In this document: positions 24,201 through 32,416 of the stretch, one piece after another
How the letters are laid out: every line of letters begins with the position of its first letter
Numbering within the stretch: position 1 is the first letter of the stretch
Assembly (NCBI GenBank): GCA_036897625.1
Contig: JAYMTA010000281.1
Location: forward strand, 1 to 32,416
Length of the DNA stretch: 32,416 bases
Direction of reading: 5' to 3'
From: Pelargonium cotyledonis
Lineage: Eukaryota; Streptophyta; Magnoliopsida; Geraniales; Geraniaceae
Notes under the pieces: generated by a model
The model's input: the letters and a program-made list of their open reading frames with translations, nothing else
Told to the model about the DNA's origin: nothing
Database searches by the model: none
Translations under genes and position numbers: made by a program

Positions 24201-27200
24201 GTATGGTACTACTATGTGTTTGAATTTTATTTTTCTAGTTTCTCTGTACGTTTTGCTTACATTAGAAAGGAAAAAGAAGATTTTTTTCCCACTCATTTTC
24301 AGTTAATGAAACTTTAGCTGTTGACATGTAGATTCGCGTCACATTTGTCAATGAACTTGGAGTTGAAGAGGCTGGTATTGATGGTGGTGGAATATTTAAA
24401 GATTTTATGGAGAACATTGCGAGAGCTGCCTTTGATGTGCAGTATGGGTTATTTAAGGTTATTATTCATTTCATTATTTCAGGCAACTCTTGGATAACAC
24501 TTCTTAGGTTTATTTTGTAAATCTGAGTATAGATATTTAGTTCGTATGCTATTCCCTTGGTATGTTGATGTCAAGTAATGGTTTGGCAATTGAGCAGCAA
24601 TGCTGTAGTTAACTGAATTTGGCTAATCGCTATGTTAGTGTTTTGGGTATGCTAAAATGTTTGCCTTCCTGTTTATTTTTCACCTAATTAGTTATTTATG
24701 TTATGTTGTTGGAATATTGTCTTAAATTCTAAATTAGCCTTCTAAAGATATTTTGTTCGAAAATGTATTATTTTTTGTAATAAATATCTAGACCTGAAGA
24801 TAAAGAAAACCAAATGGATTTTAATTTTCCAATAGTTTGGTCGGTGTAAAAATTGGCCAAGGAGAAATTGGATGTTCGAAACTTCAAATGAAAGTAGGAA
24901 TCTGGAATATTGAAGTAAGGTTGCATTTGAGAACCTTGATTTGATTTGAGATTCATTATTTTAAATTTTGGATTTGAAATGTTGTATTTCAAATACAAAT
25001 ACAATGTTTGGGAAACCACATAATTTCAAATGACAAGGTAAGAGCTATCATTTGAAATCTCATGTTTAAGGTATGTTTTGAATGCTATTAGATTTGACTC
25101 AAATTCAAATCCAAATTCTTGGTGTTCCCAAACACCTCATTTGGCTCAAATCCAGCATTTAAAATGAAATGATGGTTCCCAAACACAGTATAAGATAAAT
25201 TGTGGAACCACTTGTTTAATGGAATGTTTTATGGATTCTTGGTTCAAAGTTTTCCTTGCTTGGTAAATATTTCTCCCTAATCCCTACCCCAAAATGGTTT
25301 TGGTTAAATGATGGTTTGATGAGGAAAAGAAGAAAGGATAGGCTTTGCATTTATGCTGCTATTCTTCATGATAACTGAAGATGGTAGCTCTATTAAGCCC
25401 AAGCAGGGAGAGATCTCCTGCCCAATGAATGATATTCAGCCACTTACCTTGCACTACTAGTAGTCTGGCTGAGTTGGATGGAACAAAAGTATAGTTTGCC
25501 TGTAATATGTCTTTTTTATTTTTGTGCATCATGTTAAATACTACTAATTCTGTGGTGGCTAAAAAGAGAGGAAAAAAAAAAACCATTTGGCCTCATGCAT
25601 GCTTGTGTCTCAAGTTACGTTGACTTTTTTCTTGTCTCTGTGTATCTAGGAAACCGCTGATCACCTGCTATTCCCTAATCCTGGATCAGGAATGATACAT
25701 GAGCAGCATCTCCAATTTTTCCATTTTCTTGGCACACTTCTTTCAAAGGTATAATTTTATTTTTTAATTTATATTTTTACATGTGCCTTCTCTGTGTTGC
25801 TCATGATGCTATGTGTTGAGGCTTAGATATCAGCTTTTGAATCTTTATTTTGTATGCTGTATCCTTTATAAGCAGTTTCTTGGCTATGAGCTTTCACAAA
25901 ATCACAATAGTTATGTAGTGGTATCTGATTGCTTAGTCCGCTATACTGCAAATTAGAGAACCTTTTCAGTCTATTATCATTTGACCATGTATTGGTTGAA
26001 TCAGTTGGATCAGTATTTTGTAAAGTTCTGGTAATACATAGTCCATCTGATAACCAGATATAACCTTTTCTACTATTATGGTGCTTCCTGATACGGCATA
26101 ATGGTAATCTTATTCATGCAGGCCATGTTTGAAGGGATTCTTGTGGATATACCATTTGCAACATTCTTCTTGAGCAAATTAAAGCAGAAGTAAGATTTCC
26201 TGTTTAAACAGTTCAAATATGGCTTTATTTACATTTCATGATGGCCATAGTAGTGGTCTGTTATTCTGTATGTATAGTGTATCATTCATAAAAGAAGATT
26301 TATAGAACCGGTCTCTTAACTTACTTGTATGTTTGTTTCACAAATCACAGTTTTATCTTAATTTTGGAAAAAAATTGTTGATTTTACAAATTATGAATTC
26401 TTTATCCATGCAAATAGCTTATCACTCATCATGTGTAGGCTAATATTATTGCATACATATTTGCTGTGGTTACCATAATAAGTGAAGGAATTTACAAAAA
26501 TGATAACTTCCTTCTTAATATTGTTAAGGAATTTATGGTATTTGACTAGGTATGCAAATAATATGGCGGGATCATTTTTTGCTACATTTTTGTTCCTGTC
26601 TTACACTATTATTTACTTAACATGCCCAATGATACTGTGGATTTCGATGTATCCTCTTACTGATGTTGCTTTGGGGTTGTTTAGGTATAACTATTTGAAT
26701 GACTTGCCTTCCTTGGACCCAGAGTTATATCGCCATCTTATTTTTTTGAAGGTAATGTTATGATTTCCTTTACCTTGTGTTTAATGTTTGTTTATTTATC
26801 CTCTCTAGTGTCACAACAGCTGTAGAACCATATTCTGCCCCCTAATTTGTCTTGAGAATTTTATTGTTTGTAGATTTATTGATTTTTTTGTCACTTGCTT
26901 TCAACTGGTAGGGGTGCAAATGAGCCTAGTTGATTTCAAGTAATGTCAGCTCAAGCTTACAGGCCCAACATGCTAACACTAAAGCTTTATCGATTTGTAG
27001 TGTATGAAAAAATCACATGCCATTTATTAAAAAGTTAAGGGCCATGTTTGCTAGCTCATTTGCATGCAATGAAGTAATTTTTTCAGGATTTAAAATCAAT
27101 TTATGTAATTTCAACTTAAATAATGGTTGAAGTTTTTGTCCCAATTGATCAATTGTTGATTTAAGGAGTAGCGCAGAGAGAGAGGGAGGGAGGGAGAGAG

Positions 27201-30200
27201 GGATCATTTGGTTTACATTAACAACCTCGGTGATCTTTAATCACTTTTTCTTCATTCATTTTGTGATCTGCAGCATTTTGAAGGTGATATCTCGGAATTA
27301 GAACTATACTTCGTTATTGTAAATAATGAATATGGGGAGCAAACAGAAGAAGAACTACTTCCTGGAGGAAAAAATATACGCGTTACTAATGAGAATGTTA
27401 TTACTTTCATTCATCTTGTTGCCAATCACCGTTTGAATTTTCAGGTGTGTGCCTTTCATTTCTACTCGTTTAGGCTCTTTTTAATAGTATGTCTTCTGTG
27501 TAATCATGACATTAAGAATTGACATCGCTTTCAGATACGTCAGCAGAGTTCTCATTTCTTGAGAGGTTTTCAACAACTTATTCCGAAAGATTGGATCGTT
27601 ATGTTCAATGAGCATGAACTTCAGGTATATATTCTACTTCAGTTTGCCTAGTTTGTATATATCAGATCACTCACTGTTCAGTTGGATAAACTTAGACAAG
27701 AAGATTTTGTTGTGACTCGACTGTTATTATATAAGTTCAAATTAGTAATTCATTTTCAAGTAGAGCTTCTACTATGCTATTAAGTATGAACTAAGGTATT
27801 ATGCCTATGATGAAGATATTTAAGTATGATGACCTTTTGTAGTTTGTACATATGTCAGCACTACACTTTCTTTTTTACTATGATGTACCTCTAGGCAGCA
27901 TAGGATGAGCCATGCTCATTGGTAACATCTGCAGTGTGACTTTGGAGCCTAATATATTTAATTTAAGTACTTATTAACTCTGGTTTTTGTTCATACTTTT
28001 CAAAAAGAGACTTGTGAGATTGACATTTCTCGCATTCTCTTTGAACATGACAACATTTGAATCTTTTGCTTAGAAACTTGGTTATTTGATAGACTTGCTC
28101 GTATTCTACTTGTACAAAGAGATCCAGAGTTCGGTTGAAAATCTTATGCTTTGTCTCTGAGGTACTATTTTGCTGACTGTTTTTACAGCTTCTGATATCA
28201 GGTTCACTTGACTCCTTGAATGTTGATGATCTACGGGACCACTCAAATTATGCGGGTGGCTATCATAGTGTAAGATATATAATTTATATTGGTATATAAA
28301 GTGTTTCAGATTTTTTTATGGTTATTGTCTTAGGTGGTTGACCTTGCTTCAGATGTTCTCATTTTATCTTGTTAAAATGGCAGTATGTGCTTTTTATAGC
28401 TCGGGGCTAGGGCTTTGCATTAGACCTCACCTTGCTATAATTGGATTGCTAATGTATTTATGCTCTTAGCTATTTGAATGAAAGGGCAGTGTACGAAGAC
28501 ACATACTTGTGCCTCAAATTTACTTGATAGTTTGCAAGAGCAAATACTGATTTTATTTATTTTCTTTTTGGCAGGAGCACCATGTCATTGAGATGTTCTG
28601 GGAGGTTCTGAAGGGTTTTTCACTGGAGAATCAAAAGAAATTCTTGAAGTGAGTTTCATATTATGTATAATTAGGGGTGTTGTTGATTGTTTTTAGACGT
28701 CATCTGCCTCTATTGGTAGGATATAGTTAGCTTTAAACTGTAATGAACCTCAGAAAGAAAATAAATAAGCTTGTCCTTACCAGATTTACTACTGGCTGCT
28801 CACGAGGACCTCTGCTTGGATTCAAGTATCTGGAGCCTATATTTTGCATACAAAGGTGACAGTGCTACCAAGTTCAGTCTAACAAATATGAATGTGAAAA
28901 TTGATTTTAACTGATAATTAGGGAGTGTTTTGCACTAAATGTGTGAAATTTCTGGATTCTTTTTTGTAGGACCGCGGGCAATACTGATGAAGAAGCTCTT
29001 GACCGATTGCCAACATCAGCTACTTGTATGAATCTTTTGAAACTTCCACCGTATAGAAGGTTTGTCTATGACCTATCATCTTGTGCTAATGAACTACATA
29101 TGATCTAATAAAGTACGGAGTAATAAACAATAAAATTTGGAAAGAATGCTAACTTTGAATAACTTTAGATATTATACATGTAGTTGTCCCAATTGTTAAG
29201 AAGAGATGATATCTATGGCAGAGTGTTTTCGGATTACAAACATTTACCTTTTTTATACTATGTTCATGCATTGTCTTAAGTGGTTTCATGAAACGATCAA
29301 AATAATATCTTGGGATTAATGTTGCTAAAATGGTACACGAACTTTATCTCAATACCCAATTTTTATCTCAATACCCAATTGAAACTTTAAAAAAAAAAAA
29401 AACAATTTAGTACATAAAACTTTCAACTACAACCCAAACTAATACACACAAATTGAGTTAACTTTTCCATTAAGTGGCGGTTAAATAACTAAAAAGTCAA
29501 AAGGATAGAATTGTAATTTTGCATTAAATTAAAATTTACAAATTTGCACTGTTCTTTTTCAAGTCACTAGATGTAATTTAGAAAATTTACGTATTACAAT
29601 TTATAAAGTTATTCGGAACAGGTTTCTAAAGCTAATCCGATTTCGGGTCCATTCAGATTTTGTGTCTGGGTGGATTTCATTGTTTTAGGCATTAAATGTG
29701 CAGATTCGCCTGACCCGAAAGTCTGTCAGATTAGATTTGATTGGGTTAAAGTCGGATTGAATTAATTTGTTTTCTTACAATAATATATCAATCAAATAAA
29801 CAATTTTTCAAAAATATTTTTGAATATGCTAATAAGAGCATGAATTTTCAGGTGACCGGAGAAAAAAATATGCAAATTTATAATTGTGTCATTTGATTTT
29901 TTAGTCAATGTTTATGTGTCATTTTTTATTCTTATATAATTATCACGTCAGTAATTGCTTAACAAAAAAGTTAACTCAATTTACACGTGGACAAGAAGAC
30001 TCGTTGACTGATTGGGAAAGTTTGGCTAGATTAAAAAGGCTCATCACCATGTATTAAACTAGGATGAATCCCTAGCAACCAACCTGTTGGGAATAGATGC
30101 TTCATTTTTGCCGAAATGCCTGGATTTGGTTTGTAAGTTTATACATCTGCATTATATTTCTTTTCTTCTTCCATTGGCATTCGAACTTCATCGCAATTCA

Positions 30201-30500
30201 TAAGATAATGATTTCCAATTGGGATCTCAAACCTGAACCAAATCATTAGCAAATGTGTACTTTACATACTAATAGGCCTGAAATAGAGTGATCTTTAATA
30301 TCAAAGAACTGGTATTGTGCTTATATTTCTAACTTATTAGTTATTTGCTAATGCTCTATTTCTCTCGAGTTTATTCGTCTTATTTGCATTTCTGTTGTGC
30401 TATGTATTCAAATCATACTATCCATCTATACAGCAAAGAACAATTGGAGATGAAGTTGATGTACGCCATAAATGCAGAAGCTGGTTTTGATTTAAGTTGA
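12271..30500 (+). CDS. UPL6: UPL6-type HECT E3 ubiquitin ligase, exons 2 to last
   Basis: Exons: 12271-12368, 12534-12661, 14550-14679, 14982-15159, 17747-17929, 18143-18325, 19752-19821, 19977-20095, 20229-20533, 20711-20807, 21269-21406, 21740-21823, 21912-21998, 24042-24182, 24332-24457, 25650-25748, 26122-26189, 26685-26751, 27274-27444, 27535-27624, 28189-28269, 28575-28648, 28784-28855, 28970-29059, 30434-30500. They join to 2946 bases: 981 residues and TGA, no frameshift. It begins with the second half of an IQ motif (KCYKGRKEVEAE), followed by the UPL6 helical body (REQFYGSYGKQCQNVD, DPKLPWACKIIGYLMQRN, VFCPVYKHMLTIVDNEEFYEQEKP). The HECT domain covers roughly residues 640-981 (GVEEAGIDGGGIFKDFMEN; catalytic TSATCMNLLKLP). 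Family members carry ubiquitin as a thioester on this Cys and pass it to substrates. Arabidopsis UPL6 is about 1030 residues, so only some 50 N-terminal residues are missing with exon 1. One intron is GC-AG. Calmodulin contact through the IQ motif is probably altered or lost. Confidence 0.93.
12752..13290. mobile_element. MITE-like element with terminal inverted repeats, UPL6 intron
   Basis: The left end 'TGGTTGTTAGTTTCGTACGA' and the reverse complement of the right end ('TGGTTGTTGAATCGAGATTC') match with gaps over about 35 bp, both rich in GATACG/ATTCG words. The inside (539 bp in all) is AT-rich and non-coding. No clear target duplication was found, so the superfamily is left open. Confidence 0.6.
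13291..14549 (+). other. Rest of long UPL6 intron 12662-14549
   Basis: No exon found. A short repeat-like stretch at about 13560-13690 ('gcctccaagcgtggtgcctt', 'aggcacacgcc', 'gcccaggcac') resembles dispersed plant repeats. The intron starts with a strong donor (gtacgt at 12662) and ends at tttaacag (14549). Confidence 0.5.
15679..15694. repeat. TA dinucleotide microsatellite
   Basis: About eight TA units at the left edge of the foldback element that follows. Confidence 0.8.
15685..16290. mobile_element. Foldback element with inverted arms of about 100 bp, UPL6 intron
   Basis: The left arm (about 15685-15785) and right arm (about 16190-16290) are reverse complements with few mismatches. Shared blocks in order are 'atgtatttgtagt', 'ttgaagcctttt', 'ttatataggcca', 'attgggctttt' and 'atgacaagag'. 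A transcript through it would form a long hairpin. The loop contains 'tgtcccacattga', a phrase common in plant LTRs, so it may instead be two LTR ends in inverted order. Superfamily not assigned. Confidence 0.75.
16607..17038. mobile_element. Short MITE-like element (GGCCC...GGGCC ends)
   Basis: It starts GGCCCATTTAG and ends ACAGGCCC. The reverse complement of the right end is GGGCCTGTTTTG, a terminal type frequent in plant MITEs. Inner parts also pair loosely ('gttttcaaaaactgg' with 'ccagtttttcagat' type words). Target duplication unclear. Confidence 0.45.
17930..18142 (+). other. GC-AG intron of UPL6
   Basis: The exon ends AAAGAG and the intron begins gcaaat, not GT; the acceptor is gatccag. 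Only this border gives the family-like junction LKE/VFATRELSEHY; reading on past it soon meets a stop (18000). AG|GCAA is the usual form of functional plant GC donors, so this is likely a real minor-class donor of the ordinary spliceosome. Confidence 0.85.
18326..19751 (+). other. Long AT-rich UPL6 intron
   Basis: The donor gtaagt follows GAAATG and the acceptor is ttgagcag. No exon and no clear transposon ends were recognised. The open stretch near 18396-18578 has no family features. Confidence 0.6.
20833..21068. mobile_element. Stowaway-like MITE (Tc1/mariner type) in UPL6 intron
   Basis: The left end reads CTCCTTCCATCCTATAATAT after a TA; the right end is GATGGAGGGA (reverse complement TCCCTCCATC). 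Both ends carry 'tgtctt'/'aagacac' next to the terminus. CTCCNTCC ends, a length of about 235 bp and a TA target fit Stowaway. The right TA is degenerate. Confidence 0.75.
22430..22880 (-). mobile_element. Copia-type LTR retrotransposon fragment (5' end), nested
   Basis: GCTCTGATACCA at 22775-22786 is the reverse complement of the initiator-tRNA-Met primer binding site TGGTATCAGAGC. The LTR end CTTCACA abuts it on the - strand. Beyond it, on the - strand, is a short broken gag-like start (MASSPQQSAS...). The GC content there is higher than in the surrounding hAT-like element. Not coding now. Confidence 0.6.
23170..23491 (+). mobile_element. TRIM-like LTR element, nested
   Basis: TGGTATCAGAG (23279-23289) follows an LTR-like end 'gtttaaca'. 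A second LTR-like segment, 23384-23491, starts TGTTAATG and ends with the same 'gtttaaca'. Only about 105 bp lie between, as in TRIM elements, which have no coding region. The left LTR start is unclear, and 22990-23160 holds a related piece in inverse orientation, so the locus is rearranged. Confidence 0.55.
24458..25649 (+). other. UPL6 intron with unassigned repeat-like stretch
   Basis: No exon. About 24980-25190 contains several 'gtttggga'/'tcccaaac' and 'aaattcaaat' words in both orientations, as in plant MITE ends, but I could not define an element. Confidence 0.4.
27170..27202. repeat. Purine (GA/GGGA) microsatellite
   Basis: A purine-rich run of GAGA and GGGA units in a UPL6 intron shortly before the exon at 27274. 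Confidence 0.8.
29025..29027 (+). other. HECT catalytic cysteine codon
   Basis: TGT within PTSATCMNLLKLPPY, 32 residues before the C-terminus. HECT ligases form the ubiquitin thioester on the Cys of the T-C-x-N-x-L-x-L-P motif. Its presence, with the intact C-terminal tail FDLS, argues that the catalytic lobe is functional. Confidence 0.93.
29060..30433 (+). other. Last UPL6 intron with transposon-like debris
   Basis: An 18-bp phrase (tttatctcaatacccaat) is repeated directly near 29342-29378, followed by an A-run. About 29620-29770 has 'ccgatttcgggt' and 'cctgacccgaaa' motifs found in plant repeats. No open frame and no definable ends. Confidence 0.45.
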
Positions 30501-30850
30501 CGGAGCTTTATGCACTCCAACCGGACTAAAAGTTACGCTCCAATGCCTACGGGTTCTTAGGCATTGTAAATGTCAGTTCTATAATTCAATTCATGCTTGA
30601 AGTTTTGTCTTGAGGGCTTATGGAGCTGCATCAGAAGACTGAAGATTGCATGCACAGTGGAGAGAATAGTACGTACGTATCTATGTATTTATGTGTGTAT
30701 GTAATATGAGGCTAAGTTTAGATTAATGTTATGTACATATGTATGTGGCATTACCTGATTTATACATGTAAGGACCTCTTATGAAGTGGGTCTTGTGAAA
30801 ATCAAAATTTGTAAACCAATTGTTCAATTAAATTGTGCTTATATGTAAAT
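30501..30850 (+). other. Probable UPL6 3' untranslated region
   Basis: It follows the TGA at 30498-30500. It is T/A-rich with TGTA/TATG-rich stretches at 30670-30750, of the kind found upstream of plant poly(A) sites. The end point is an estimate; no single AATAAA decides it. Confidence 0.45.
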
Positions 30851-31044
30851 TGACAATTCGTAGCAACTATTCTTCTAACGGAGCTGTAATTTACTTGGAT
30901 GTGAAGCAATTGTATTTCAGTAATTGATGAGTTCATTGTCTTCGTTAGCCGTAAAATTATATATTTATGAAAGACAAAGACAGTTTTACCACTTTTCTCA
31001 GTCCATGTCTTCTAACTCATAAATTAAATCGTAGTTACGCAACG

Positions 31045-31153
31045 TATTAACATTTGAAATATATGATTTCACAAATGAGAGAAATGTGCACATGTTAAAT
31101 TTATTAACATTTGAAATATATGATTAGTTACAAATAAGTGCACATTTCTCTCA
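31045..31153. repeat. Interleaved direct and inverted repeats
   Basis: A 24-bp perfect direct repeat (31045-31068 and 31102-31125) interleaves with a 16-bp perfect inverted repeat (31076-31091 with 31138-31153, core GAGAAATGTGCAC). The whole unit is about 110 bp in the region after UPL6. Confidence 0.9.
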
Positions 31154-31199
31154 CTTGATGAGAGATTGAGTATTTTTTCATTAATATGAACCTTTTTCA

Positions 31200-32156
31200 T
31201 TAATATTAGTGTGTACGGCCGGTCGGAGGGGGTTGGGAGACGGTTGGGTTTGAAGTGTGTGTGGGGCGGTTCTTCAAGCCGACGACTCACGGCGAGCCTA
31301 AAGGTGGGGATTACAGACGAAGGGAGGTCGGTATCGTATGGATCGGATACGGTGTCCTGGTTTTTCTTGCGGTAGAGGGGCCAACAGCGGAGGAACAGAG
31401 AGGAAGTGGAAAAGGGATGGTTTGGCACTAGAGGACCTTGAGTCTCATAGCATGGGGGGAACGATCGTTCTCCGTCCATGGGAGTGGTGCGGAGGTGAAG
31501 GACATGTGCGGCTTCATAGGTAGATGTCATCCAGAGGAATCGGAGGATTTGGGCAGAATGCTAAAGGTCATGATGCGGACATGGTAGTTGAGGGGAGGGA
31601 TTACGTTGAGTCCTCTCCCGCTCAAGCCTAGCTATTTGGATGAGCGCTCGGAACTCTACTTTGAGTTTTACGATGTTGCGGATGTCCTAATGATTGAGTC
31701 GAAGAGGTCGTGGATGTACACACAACATCCTACTGTTGAAAAGGTGCAACCCGGAGGATGTGGGGGTGTTCATACGTCGTGGGGAGTAAGGATGGACCAC
31801 CAGCTCGAGGTAGGGTCAGGTCTCGGGTTTGTGGGTTTATTTTGGTCTGATCCAATGAAAAAGGAGGAAAGTTCGGCATGTTCGACATAGTAGGACAGAT
31901 CGGGGGGAAGAAAGCTTGCCTCAGGACCCGGATCTGATATTAGGGTGATATGTGTTCTCGTTAGTTCACATGAGTCCACCTGCGCTTATGAAAGGATTAA
32001 CGCTTTAGTTTAGGTTTTAGTTTGGTTTGTTTAGTTTTAGTTTTAGTTTTAGTTGTTTTTCCGTTTTAGGTCGGTTTTTGTTTTCCGTTCTGATTAGATT
32101 GGGCGGTGCCCTTATTATTAATAAAGTCTTTCTTTTCTGTTAAAAAAGAAAAAAAA
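31200..32156 (+). mobile_element. 3' end of a non-LTR retrotransposon (LINE)
   Basis: The sequence turns sharply more GC-rich at about 31210 and ends with a 'ttttagtttt' rich stretch, then 'gggcggtgcccttattatt', AATAAA (about 32120) and an A-rich tail. This order is typical of plant LINE 3' ends. The open stretches inside (for example 31588-31890) show no RT or RNase H motif, so coding content is not assigned. Confidence 0.5.
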
Positions 32157-32195
32157 CCCCCCCCCAATTTAGTAATGTGTGGAAATGATAAAATA

Positions 32196-32356
32196 AACTA
32201 GGGGTAATTACAGTTTTCTACCCTATGGTATACATTCTTTTCAGTTTCATAGCTTATGCTTTTTTTTGTATATTTTTTCTACCCTATGGTTTCCAAAGTT
32301 TGTTTTGTTACTGACTCCATTTAAATGATGTTGAAATGACATTTTTACCCTCACCT

Positions 32357-32393
<37 letters not shown>

Positions 32394-32416
32394 TTCCCAT
32401 CTGAGTCTCTCGCCTC
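32196..32416 (+). mobile_element. Second MULE-family terminal region, running off the window
   Basis: It starts 'GGTAATTACAGTTTTCTACC' and has 'CTACCCTATGGTTTCC' and 'TTTTTACCCTCA' blocks in the same order as the reverse complement of 6500-6835, then a pyrimidine tract, as before the transposase start there. It is probably the 5' end of another element of the same family extending to the right. Confidence 0.6.
32359..32389. repeat. TC dinucleotide microsatellite
   Basis: About 15 TC units in the putative 5' leader of the right-hand MULE copy. Confidence 0.95.

Noticed and set aside
31069-31530. A 153-residue minus-strand open frame
   Set aside because: It crosses the border between AT-rich repeats and the LINE-like end, with no recognisable domain; likely chance.
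31588-31890. A 100-residue open frame in the GC-rich segment
   Set aside because: No RT, RNase H or zinc-knuckle motif; treated as part of a decayed retrotransposon end.

Overview
The window is nuclear DNA from a flowering plant, probably a eudicot. It has AT-rich introns, many short exons with GT-AG borders, and dense plant transposon debris. I cannot name the species. There are two host gene segments, both on the + strand. No bacterial operons, CRISPR arrays or RNA genes were seen.

Layout: 345-1755 is a decayed non-LTR (LINE) retrotransposon (RT, zinc-binding linker and RNase H remnants). 1864-2100 is a small coiled-coil/membrane ORF, probably transposon cargo. 2569-6214 (- strand) is a broken Mutator-like (MULE) transposase with its terminal region at about 6500-6835. 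7119-9597 holds six intact exons for the first 380 residues of NEMF/Rqc2 (NFACT family, ribosome-associated quality control); the rest of that gene is absent. 12271-30500 holds 25 exons, open throughout, for a HECT ubiquitin ligase of the UPL6 type (UBE3B/UBE3C/Hul5 group), including the catalytic cysteine. Its usual first exon (N-terminus plus first half of the IQ motif) is not found. Introns of this gene carry a hAT-like element with an 8-bp target duplication and nested copia/TRIM pieces, a Stowaway-like MITE and several inverted-repeat elements. 31200-32156 looks like a LINE 3' end. 32196-32416 is a second copy of the MULE terminal sequence, facing the other way from the one at 6.5-6.8 kb.

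Main point: the last NEMF exon ends in phase 0 and the first visible UPL6 exon starts in phase 0 on the same strand, with NEMF exons standing where UPL6 exon 1 should be. Splicing 9597 to 12271 would give one uninterrupted 1361-residue NEMF(1-380)-UPL6 fusion: an NFACT N-terminal module joined to a HECT E3. In known RQC these activities (NEMF and the E3 Listerin) are on separate proteins. The reading frame and splice sites are seen directly; that the fusion is transcribed is inference. A truncated NEMF copy lying upstream of, or inside intron 1 of, UPL6 is the main alternative.
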